Source: Chitinivibrionales bacterium
Lineage (GTDB): Bacteria > Fibrobacterota > Chitinivibrionia > Chitinivibrionales > JANQEN01
DNA length: 6,589 nucleotides
Assembly (NCBI GenBank): GCA_030593665.1
Contig: JAUVGS010000125.1
Span: 1-6,589 of the forward strand
Reading direction: 5' to 3'
Shown here piece by piece: positions 1 to 5,719 of this stretch. The notes under the pieces were generated by a model, which did not search any database, was not told where the DNA came from, and saw nothing but the letters and a program-made list of their open reading frames with translations. A program made the position numbers and the translations under genes. Within the stretch, counting starts at the first letter, position 1. Every line of letters starts with the position of its first letter.

Positions 1-386
1 GTGAACAGCAGCGTATAGCCAAGCTGCGGCGGCATGGTAAATTTACACATGCCGTTTTGAAAATTAAGGCGCATCCGGATAGCTTTCTGATCGTGATTAA
101 TGAGCAATTTGTCAAGACTGAGTACACTGTTTTCCTGTAATATTGCAGATATAGCAGGTTCAAAACTGAGTTGCAGCTCCGATTTCTCCTGTATTTTAAG
201 AGTGTTTCCCGGTATACAGGAGGTACTATTGGTGAGTTTTTTCCATTCGGACTTCTTTTTAACCCAGTACAGAGAGGAACCGGTTGATTTTAATATACGG
301 CACTTCTGCGTTTGGGAGCCCTCTGTCCATGCCGAAGAAAACAGGAATGGCATATAAAGGATAATTATAACTAAAATCTGTTTCAT
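1..386 (-). CDS. FecR-like domain protein, exported (partial, 3' end outside window)
   Basis: An open frame starts at the ATG at 386 (minus strand) and runs off the left edge without a stop: 128 codons are visible. Residues 1 to about 19 form a signal peptide (MKQ, then a long hydrophobic stretch ending FSSA), so the product is exported. The mature part has the spacing of a FecR domain: a short strand, Trp residues in a K/E-rich stretch (YWVKKKSEW), a G-N-T-L-K-I turn, a beta-rich segment with S-E-L-Q-L-S-F, and S-V-L-S-L near residues 88-92. FecR domains occur in sigma/anti-sigma signalling and in many exported proteins of unknown role; nothing here shows a partner sigma factor. No clear Shine-Dalgarno precedes the ATG. 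The family call rests on pattern, not on alignment, and the missing C-terminus prevents a firmer assignment. Confidence 0.6.
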   Translation of the reverse strand, partial: MKQILVIIILYMPFLFSSAWTEGSQTQKCRILKSTGSSLYWVKKKSEWKKLTNSTSCIPGNTLKIQEKSELQLSFEPAISAILQENSVLSLDKLLINHDQKAIRMRLNFQNGMCKFTMPPQLGYTLLF

Positions 387-417
387 ATTATTTCAATTGT
401 GTTAGTCTGTTTAAATG

Positions 418-612
418 CTATAATATTGTATAGTACAATGAATGAATTTGTTTGACAAGTATCTGCGGGTATTTTTTAAAGACCCTGCTCCTATTCCAGC
501 AGGACACTATTTCGCGCTTTGATTTGCTGATATATAGTGCAATGGTAAATATTGCGGTTCCTATCCCGCCAACAAAACAAATTAATAGATATATAAACAG
601 GATATGTGTCAT
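418..612 (-). CDS. Doubtful small membrane protein (64 aa), possibly a remnant
   Basis: ATG at 612, stop at 418-420. Residues 4-28 are strongly hydrophobic (one transmembrane helix, with G-G-I-G in the middle), followed by a basic segment S-K-S-K-R-E and a basic tail. The first 35 residues resemble the first helix of multi-helix membrane sensors or regulators. The rest does not continue as a second helix, so this may be the 5' remnant of a larger broken gene. There is no recognisable ribosome-binding site, and a candidate promoter for the next gene lies within its 3' end. The opposite strand is also open here (452-640), which lowers the weight of ORF length alone. I do not recognise a family. 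Confidence 0.3.
   Translation of the reverse strand: MTHILFIYLLICFVGGIGTAIFTIALYISKSKREIVSCWNRSRVFKKYPQILVKQIHSLYYTIL
425..439. repeat. Small palindrome over the candidate -10
   Basis: ATTGTA and TACAAT form 6-base inverted arms around a 3-base spacer (TAG). It covers the -10 of the candidate promoter for the FecR-like gene, where a repressor site would be effective. It is short and AT-rich, so chance is possible. Confidence 0.25.
430..458 (-). promoter_or_regulatory. Candidate sigma70-type promoter for the FecR-like gene
   Basis: On the minus strand TTGTCA (458-453) is followed after exactly 17 bases by TACTAT (435-430). Transcription would start near 423 and give a leader of about 36 bases before the ATG at 386. 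The -35 differs from consensus at one position and the -10 at two. The site lies inside the 3' end of the small ORF at 418-612, which weakens that ORF or implies an internal promoter. Confidence 0.35.
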
Positions 613-652
613 GCATTGCTCGTATGGATTTTTGTATTAAAGAAACCTTAAA

Positions 653-985
653 TCACTTATTGTTGAAAATGTATTGCTGATCGCGGCTGTCAATAAGATG
701 ATGAACCGCTAGTAGTGGATGCTTAAACAGCATCCTCGGCCCGGCATACCGCATTACCTGCCTGATTTTTTCCCGCATTTCAGGTTTATAACAGTGCGTA
801 GTGCATTTTTTACACGTTGGTTTGCTGTTGCCGTAGGGGCATTTATTCAGTCTTGCCAGGGCATATTCATGTAAAGACTCACATTCTTCACACAATCGGT
901 CTTGCCGGTTATGAAGTTTCTTGCAGTACAGCAGAATCATGCATAAGAGTGTTTTCTGTTCGCGGGAAAGCCTGTTTGATTTCAT
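653..985 (-). CDS. ygbA: YgbA-family protein (nitrous oxide-stimulated promoter family)
   Basis: With the ATG at 985 the product is 110 residues, close to E. coli YgbA (about 117). The family core is complete: S-R-E-Q-K-T near the N-terminus, a helix with YC, C32-x2-C35, C49, C58-x2-C61-x3-C65, then the hallmark M-R-Y-A-G-P-R-M-L (78-86) and a KHPLLA(V)HHLID helix. The ordered cysteines suggest metal or redox chemistry, which is inference. In enterobacteria ygbA belongs to the NO-responsive NsrR regulon and is linked to nitrosative stress; its biochemistry is not settled. The gene lies 19 bases after the stop of the acetate kinase fusion, so co-transcription is likely. The frame stays open upstream to 1084. 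ATG 1027 would overlap the preceding stop and is a plausible coupled start. ATG 985 was chosen because homologues begin a few residues before S-R-E-Q-K-T. Neither start has a strong Shine-Dalgarno. Confidence 0.88.
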   Translation of the reverse strand: MKSNRLSREQKTLLCMILLYCKKLHNRQDRLCEECESLHEYALARLNKCPYGNSKPTCKKCTTHCYKPEMREKIRQVMRYAGPRMLFKHPLLAVHHLIDSRDQQYIFNNK

Positions 986-1004
986 GGAATTAACATTCGG
1001 CTGG

Positions 1005-3335
1005 TTATGTTCTACTCTGAATCCCATCAATATGCCCGACTGCACCCGGTTTGATATTAGCCGCGTTCGCTTCATCAGTATCAAGATGCATGGCGAGTTT
1101 AAAATTCGGATGTATCCTGACCAGAACGTCGCCGAATGTTAATTCCCGGTCACCTTCAACCTGCACGCGGACTTTATATTTATCGCGCACACCAAAAAGG
1201 AGCGCATCCTCCGGTGCCATGTGAATATGCCTGAGTGCACAGATAACACCTTTTTCAGTGGTTACGGTTCCGTGCGAGCCCTCAATAGTAACACCGGGAG
1301 TATTTTCAATATCTCCGGATTCGCGTATCGGTGGGTGGATACCAAGTCTGAACTGCTCGGTCATTGATATTTCAACCTGTGTCTGGGGACGAGTGGGACC
1401 GAGTACTCTCACCCGTTCAACCCGGCCCTTTGGCCCGACAAGATTTATGGTCTCTTTACACGCGTGCTGCTCCGGTTGCGAAAGATCTGACAGTGGCGTT
1501 AATGCATGCCCGGGACCGAAAAGGGCTTCAACATGTTCCAAAGAGAGATGAATGTGGTGTGCTGATACCTCAATAGGGACGGGTACATCTTCCTGCGTTT
1601 GCATGATCTGGGAGATCTGATTTCTGCTCAGGGTGCGAAGGGTTTCTCGTGCGATCATCAGTTCCTCATTGGTAGGTACCACCAGGATACGCACCCGGGA
1701 ACCTTCAACCGAGATATCACACACCTCTTTAAAGCCGTCGGCGAGGCTGTTTTTCTTTTCGTCAAGCTCGATACCCATATAATCGAGCCGCTGGCTGGCA
1801 AGACTCCGCACACCGGCGCTGCCCTGGCCGATACCACCGGTAAAGATGACCACATCCAGCCCCTGCATGGCTGCGACATACGCCCCGATATATTTGCGGA
1901 TATTATAACAGAAGGTTTTAAAGGCAATCAGTGCGCGGTGATCTCCCTGCAGAGCTGCTTTTTCAATATCACGCATGTCATTTGACAGGCCGGATAATCC
2001 CAGAAGACCGCTTTTTTTGTTCAACAGGGTATTCAAGTCATCGGCGTCCATTTTCTCTTTCTGCATCAGATGAATAAGAACCGCGGGATCAACACTGCCG
2101 CTTCGGGTACCCATTATCAACCCTTCAGCCGGGGTAAAGCCCATGGAGGTGTCGATCGACCTGCCGTGGTCAATAGCACACACCGATGCCCCGTTACCCA
2201 GATGGCAGCTTATAATTTCGAGTTCATTATAGGAGCATTTTAAAAATTCAGCAGCTTTCAGGGCAACATAAAAATGTGACATACCGTGAAATCCATACCG
2301 ACGGATTTTTTTTTCTTCATAGTACTCATACGGCAGGCCATAGAGAAAAGCGTAGGATGGCAGTGTGTGATGAAAAGAGGTGTCAAAAACGGCAACATGC
2401 GTTGCGTGTGGAAAGACCCGTTGCGCCTCTTTAATGCCGGTGACGTTTACCGGATTATGCAGCGGGGCAAGGTCGGACAGCTCTTCAATACCCTTCAATA
2501 CGTCATCAGAAATAATCGTCGAACTGGTAAATCTGTCGCCGCCATGCACGACTCTATGCCCCACGGATGTTATCTCTTTTGGAGAAAGCAGGATCCCTGA
2601 TTCCGGTGATGTCAATTGATCCACCACCGCTTCAAAAGCCTCGCGGTACCCACCCCGCGGGAGATCACAAGATTGTTCGCCCAGTGAAGACTGATAGACA
2701 TGACGCATACTCTCAGTATAGATTTTTTCTACCACTCCATGGATGCTTTCCTGTTCATCACCGGTATTGAAAAGGGTATACTTCAGTGATGAAGAGCCGC
2801 AGTTGATTACCAGAATCTTTGTCGGTTTTTCTGTCTTCAGTTTAAAACCGTACGGATCATCACTGCGCTGCATTGCAGCGGCAGCAAGATTGCGTCCGCT
2901 TTCTTCATCATAGGCCCAGTTCTTTACCCTTTTTGAAAGGGATTTTGATAACAGCTTAACGGCGGATGGATTAGTAACCAGGACGGTAGAAAAGAGCATT
3001 AAAGGAATAAGCAAAGCTTTACATCGGGTAACCCCTATAACGTCGGCTATGGTTTTATCACCGGTCATCAAAGAGATTTCACCGAAGTAGTCCCCCGGTT
3101 TAAAGGTGCCGATACGGTGCTTTTCACCGGTGTCATCAGTTACTGCCGCTTCAGCCTCACCTTCTATCAGGACTACCAGATCCCGCCCCTCCTCACCAAA
3201 TTCGATAACAGCTTCATTTTGTTCAAAGGTTATCAGATGAGACTCGTCTACTAATTCCTGAAGTTTATCATCAGAGAAGTCTTTGAAGAGAGGTACTTTT
3301 TCCTTGAGAAAACTAATTATTTCTTGCGTGTTCAT
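1005..3335 (-). CDS. ackA-pduL: Cyclic-nucleotide-binding-like / acetate kinase / PduL phosphotransacylase fusion
   Basis: This is a 776-residue cytoplasmic protein with three domains in one frame. Residues 1-140 are a cNMP-binding (CRP/PKA-type) beta-roll with the G-D-Y-F-G-E-I-S-L-M segment (81-90). The cyclic-phosphate-binding Arg expected a few residues later is replaced (T-I-A-D-V, 95-99), so the ligand is uncertain. Residues 172-571 are a full acetate kinase: VINCGSSSLKY (176-186), GHRVVHGG (R261), PLHNP (H293), FDTSFH (D318), YGFHGMSH (H350), CHLGNGAS (H378, N381), GTRSG (R411), GGIG (500-503) and PTNEE (E557/E558). Residues 583-776 are a full PduL-type phosphate acyltransferase. Its expected zinc ligands are all present: H594-x-H596, E655, H703-x-H705 and H750 in MHLDTDEANA. 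PduL converts acetyl-CoA (or propionyl-CoA) and phosphate to the acyl phosphate, and AckA transfers the phosphate to ADP, giving ATP. The ATG at 3335 has AAGG seven bases upstream. The ygbA-family gene follows at once. Confidence 0.95.
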   Translation of the reverse strand: MNTQEIISFLKEKVPLFKDFSDDKLQELVDESHLITFEQNEAVIEFGEEGRDLVVLIEGEAEAAVTDDTGEKHRIGTFKPGDYFGEISLMTGDKTIADVIGVTRCKALLIPLMLFSTVLVTNPSAVKLLSKSLSKRVKNWAYDEESGRNLAAAAMQRSDDPYGFKLKTEKPTKILVINCGSSSLKYTLFNTGDEQESIHGVVEKIYTESMRHVYQSSLGEQSCDLPRGGYREAFEAVVDQLTSPESGILLSPKEITSVGHRVVHGGDRFTSSTIISDDVLKGIEELSDLAPLHNPVNVTGIKEAQRVFPHATHVAVFDTSFHHTLPSYAFLYGLPYEYYEEKKIRRYGFHGMSHFYVALKAAEFLKCSYNELEIISCHLGNGASVCAIDHGRSIDTSMGFTPAEGLIMGTRSGSVDPAVLIHLMQKEKMDADDLNTLLNKKSGLLGLSGLSNDMRDIEKAALQGDHRALIAFKTFCYNIRKYIGAYVAAMQGLDVVIFTGGIGQGSAGVRSLASQRLDYMGIELDEKKNSLADGFKEVCDISVEGSRVRILVVPTNEELMIARETLRTLSRNQISQIMQTQEDVPVPIEVSAHHIHLSLEHVEALFGPGHALTPLSDLSQPEQHACKETINLVGPKGRVERVRVLGPTRPQTQVEISMTEQFRLGIHPPIRESGDIENTPGVTIEGSHGTVTTEKGVICALRHIHMAPEDALLFGVRDKYKVRVQVEGDRELTFGDVLVRIHPNFKLAMHLDTDEANAANIKPGAVGHIDGIQSRT

Positions 3336-3407
3336 AATGAGGCCTTATAAAGAACATTTTTTATGAAGGGGAAAATCCCTCCGGGAAGTGGTAACTATTT
3401 ACAAAAG

Positions 3408-3436
3408 AGTATACGATTATACCTTTCGAACTGCAA
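3408..3436 (-). promoter_or_regulatory. Candidate promoter for the acetate kinase fusion gene
   Basis: On the minus strand TTGCAG (3436-3431) and TATACT (3413-3408) are separated by 17 bases. An overlapping perfect TATAAT lies at 3421-3416 but has only a poor -35. Either would give a leader of about 65-75 bases before the ATG at 3335. Both -10 choices are good and both -35 choices are weak, as is common at activator-dependent promoters. Confidence 0.35.
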
Positions 3437-3502
3437 CGATAAAAAATATAATACAATGTCACTATTATCTTATAGCATCATACTCATAATCGAAAGGATA
3501 TA
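3418..3502. repeat. Widely spaced inverted repeat, possible regulator sites
   Basis: TCGAAAGGTATA reads on the minus strand at 3429-3418, and TCGAAAGGATATA reads on the plus strand at 3490-3502. The arms match over 12 bases with one extra A, and are about 60 bases apart. The left arm overlaps the candidate TATAAT of the acetate gene promoter. This could be a paired operator allowing looping; the spacing is too wide for an ordinary hairpin. Confidence 0.35.
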
Positions 3503-3591
3503 GAATTAAATTAAAAGCGATTATGATTAAGAAAAGAATTGTTGCTTCAAACAAATTGCCTGATAAATTGTTCCGGAATATAAAAAAACTG

Positions 3592-3620
3592 TTGACAAGC
3601 GTCTCGTTTTATATTACATT
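3592..3620 (+). promoter_or_regulatory. Sigma70-type promoter of the export operon
   Basis: A perfect TTGACA (3592-3597) is followed after exactly 17 bases by TACATT (3615-3620, four of six consensus bases). Transcription would start near 3627, inside the palindrome at 3623-3638, with a leader of about 46 bases before the ATG at 3673. Confidence 0.65.
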
Positions 3621-3622
3621 AT

Positions 3623-3638
3623 TCAAACGAACGTTTGA
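3623..3638. promoter_or_regulatory. Predicted TetR-type operator
   Basis: TCAAACG and CGTTTGA form perfect 7-base inverted arms around AA, 16 bases in all. The palindrome begins three bases after the -10 and covers the expected transcription start, a typical place for repression by a TetR-family dimer. The A-C-G-A-A-C-G-T core is of the type seen in many TetR-family operators. The regulator encoded at 5089-5715 in this operon is the obvious candidate ligand-responsive repressor; that pairing is inference. Confidence 0.65.
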
Positions 3639-3672
3639 TTTAAGCGGTTGTTTTTATAAGAGGTAGAAATGT

Positions 3673-5040
3673 ATGAAAAAGACATTGATTTTACTCATGT
3701 TATGCTGTTTTTGTGCGGTGTTGGCCCAGGGGCTTTTTGAAGAAGCTGTTGAATCAGAAAGCGAAGAACCTGGCAAAGAGAAGTTGTTTTCACTGAATGG
3801 ATATGTCCGTGGTGTCTATTATGGCGGCAAGATACCTGAAGAGATGGCTGGCGAAACAAAGTATGCCTATGGCGATGCCGCTTTGAAAATTGATATCAAC
3901 AAGACCGATCTGGGAAAGGCCTTTGCTGAACTTCGGTATACCGGCGGCTATGGTGGTGATGAAGGTTTTTCAACCTTTGATATCAGGGAGGCGTATGTCG
4001 GTGTGTTTCCCGGACCGTTCGATTTTTATATCGGCAAGCAGATCATTGCCTGGGGACGGGCCGATGCGCATAATCCGACCAACGTTATCACACCGCAGAA
4101 ATATATCAGCCGATCACCCTTTGAAGACGATCGCCGCGATGGTAATTTCCTGATCAGGTCGCAGTTGAATGTGGAGCCGGTAAGGGTTGAGGCTTTGTGG
4201 ATCCCGGTGTATGCGGCAAATGAGCTGCCTATTGATCAGGGGATGATTACTACTCTCCTGATGGAGCAATTGTCAAGCTTACCTTTTGGCGTGAACCTGC
4301 ATGAACTGACGGAAAAATATCCGGACGCGTCCTTTAAAGAATCCGGATTTGCCGTCAGGTGTAATCTCGAACTCCCGGCGGTTGACGGATCGGTTTCATA
4401 TTTCAACGGGTATAATCCGATGCCCGGTATTGATATTCTGGTTGGAGGAACAGGCATGGTGATGGAAATAATGCCCAGCCTGAAAGCCTATCGGATGCAT
4501 ATGGTCGGTGGTGATTTTGCGACAACACTGGGCTCATTTATCGGCCTCCGCGGCGAGGTGGCCTTTCGGAATTATTTCGAGTGTTATAAGAAGAATGCCT
4601 ATATTCCTTACCCCGACCTGCAATATGTAGTAGGTATTGATAAAATGATTAAAGACTTCAGTTTTATTCTGCAATATGCCGGTATGTTTGTGTTTGACTT
4701 TGAAGAGCTCGAAAAATCTTCAAACCCACTCGATATGCTCGATTATGAATTGGAGCTTAAAAACAGGTTAATCAACCGTCAGACTGACCAGGTAAGCCAT
4801 TCCATTGTATTTCGTCCGGGATTGTCCCTGCTCCATGAAACTCTCACACTTGAAATTGTGGGCATGTGGAGTATCTCTACTGAGGAATTACTGCTCCGCC
4901 CAAAAATATCCTATCAGGTGACTGATGCGGTTACCGCGACACTTGGCGGGGAGCTTTATGTCGGCGCCGATGAGACCATGTTCGATCTTATTGAAGAAGA
5001 GGTTAGTGCCGGTTTTGTTGAATTGAAAGTGTCTTTTTAA
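3673..5040 (+). CDS. Outer-membrane beta-barrel protein, DUF1302-like
   Basis: This 455-residue protein is first in the export operon. Residues 1-18 are a Sec signal peptide (MKK, hydrophobic core, A-V-L-A before Q19). The mature part begins with an acidic linker (22-37). Alternating beta-strand patterns rich in Tyr, Gly and Phe then run to a C-terminal strand ending in Phe, the usual outer-membrane barrel assembly signal. The most recognisable stretch is the G-K-Q-I-I-A-W-G-R-A-D segment (121-131) followed by NPTNVITP (134-141), typical of DUF1302-like barrels. Relatives are often encoded beside MMPL/RND transporters, as here, and may form the outer-membrane part of an export route for lipids or other hydrophobic compounds; the substrate is unknown. 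AAGAGG at 3658-3663 sits nine bases before the ATG at 3673. Another ATG at 3669 is in a different frame and soon meets a stop. Confidence 0.75.
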   Translation: MKKTLILLMLCCFCAVLAQGLFEEAVESESEEPGKEKLFSLNGYVRGVYYGGKIPEEMAGETKYAYGDAALKIDINKTDLGKAFAELRYTGGYGGDEGFSTFDIREAYVGVFPGPFDFYIGKQIIAWGRADAHNPTNVITPQKYISRSPFEDDRRDGNFLIRSQLNVEPVRVEALWIPVYAANELPIDQGMITTLLMEQLSSLPFGVNLHELTEKYPDASFKESGFAVRCNLELPAVDGSVSYFNGYNPMPGIDILVGGTGMVMEIMPSLKAYRMHMVGGDFATTLGSFIGLRGEVAFRNYFECYKKNAYIPYPDLQYVVGIDKMIKDFSFILQYAGMFVFDFEELEKSSNPLDMLDYELELKNRLINRQTDQVSHSIVFRPGLSLLHETLTLEIVGMWSISTEELLLRPKISYQVTDAVTATLGGELYVGADETMFDLIEEEVSAGFVELKVSF

Positions 5041-5047
5041 ATATGTC

Positions 5048-5068
5048 ATTCCCGACCTGATCGGGAAT
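5048..5068. repeat. Short palindromic repeat of the ATTCCC...GGGAAT type
   Basis: ATTCCCGA and TCGGGAAT form perfect 8-base arms around the loop CCTGA. It begins eight bases after the stop of the barrel gene and ends about 20 bases before the regulator's ATG. Small palindromes of this form, often within a GTCATTCCC...GGGAATCCA context as here, are scattered in many genomes (compare Neisseria dRS3 elements) and behave as mobile or REP-like repeats. The stem is followed by only a weak T run some distance away, so it is a poor intrinsic terminator. It could still reduce readthrough or affect mRNA stability. Confidence 0.7.
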
Positions 5069-5088
5069 CCAGGTGTTTGGTTTTAACA

Positions 5089-5715
5089 ATGGCAAAACGA
5101 AAAAAAGATCCGAAGCTGAAAATTTACAAAACAGCGGTAACGTTATTCGCCCGTTATGGCTATGCCGCCGTTGGCGTGCGGGATATTGTCATGAAAGCCG
5201 ATGTCAATATCTCTATGATATCCTATTATTATGGAGGTAAAATAGGCATCCTTCGGGAAATTATCGAAAATTTTTTCAACGGCTATATTGAGCGTATTAC
5301 TTCAATTGAGATTCATGAAGAAACCACAGAAGAGATAATTAAGTCTCTGGTAAAAACTATAGTTACCTATATCAGAACGAATACAAAATTGGCGATAATT
5401 GTTTTTGGTGAATTGCCTCATGACGTCCCTGAAATTATAGAGATGAAGCGTAAAAAAATCAGGAGGCTTGTAAACTTAATGGGTGCTCTTCCCGAAAAAA
5501 TGGGAATGCCTCCCGGTGATGATGAGCTTAAGGCAATTGTTGGACCTGCGTTGATAAGTGTCGCCTTTTCAAATTTTCTTTTCGGGTCGCTTGTCGGTAA
5601 AGTCTTTGACGTCAATTTTGATGATAAATTTTATGAACGATATGTGGATACAATAGCCATGATATTTTTACATGGAGTTACCGGTCTTGCGAAGCAGAAC
5701 AAAGGGAGTAAATAG
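5089..5715 (+). CDS. TetR-family transcriptional regulator
   Basis: This 208-residue product has a TetR N-terminal DNA-binding domain at residues 7-55. It includes the helix A-V-T-L-F-A-R-Y-G-Y, the helix-turn-helix V-R-D-I-V-M-K-A-D-V-N-I-S, and the recognition/exit motif I-S-Y-Y-Y-G-G-K. The remaining 150 residues are helical with no conserved signature, as usual for the ligand-binding half. It lies between the barrel and MMPL genes, so it probably represses its own operon through the palindrome at 3623-3638 and releases it on binding a transported or membrane-active compound. That role is inferred from context. ATG 5089 was chosen over the in-frame TTG at 5077. The only Shine-Dalgarno-like AGGTG (5071-5075) is 13 bases from the ATG, which suggests weak translation. 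The frame stops four bases before the transporter ATG. Confidence 0.9.
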   Translation: MAKRKKDPKLKIYKTAVTLFARYGYAAVGVRDIVMKADVNISMISYYYGGKIGILREIIENFFNGYIERITSIEIHEETTEEIIKSLVKTIVTYIRTNTKLAIIVFGELPHDVPEIIEMKRKKIRRLVNLMGALPEKMGMPPGDDELKAIVGPALISVAFSNFLFGSLVGKVFDVNFDDKFYERYVDTIAMIFLHGVTGLAKQNKGSK

Positions 5716-5719
5716 AGAC

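Larger units (their letters stand above)
3336..3672. other. Divergent intergenic region with regulatory sites, no gene
   Basis: These 337 AT-rich bases separate the minus-strand acetate gene from the plus-strand export operon. No ORF with coding character is visible. The left part holds the leader and candidate promoter of the acetate gene, the middle a spaced inverted repeat, and the right part a strong promoter with a palindromic operator for the export operon. Bases about 3505-3590 show nothing recognisable beyond AT-richness. Confidence 0.8.

Noticed and set aside
100..357. An 85-codon plus-strand frame near the left edge
   Set aside because: The opposite strand encodes a signal peptide and FecR-like pattern in a frame open to the edge, a better explanation for this stretch.
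1599..1985. A 128-codon open frame on the plus strand inside the acetate kinase gene
   Set aside because: It lies wholly opposite highly conserved AckA coding sequence, has no family features and no ribosome-binding site. The other frames open within 1258-2770 on the plus strand and at 1658-1927 on the minus strand are the same kind of shadow.
445..3557. Shared 11-mer TCAAACAAATT at about 456-446 (minus) and 3547-3557 (plus), resembling half of the TetR operator
   Set aside because: An exact 11-base match between two places in 6.6 kb of AT-rich sequence on both strands is expected by chance, and neither copy has the second half-site.
5048..5080. Intrinsic terminator after the barrel gene
   Set aside because: The stem is good but no T tract directly follows it, and the downstream TetR and MMPL genes have no promoter I can see, so transcription must pass through.
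5077..5088. TTG start for the TetR gene
   Set aside because: The TTG at 5077 would add four residues (M-V-L-T) not typical of the family and places the AGGTG motif almost against the start codon. ATG 5089 is preferred, though not proven.
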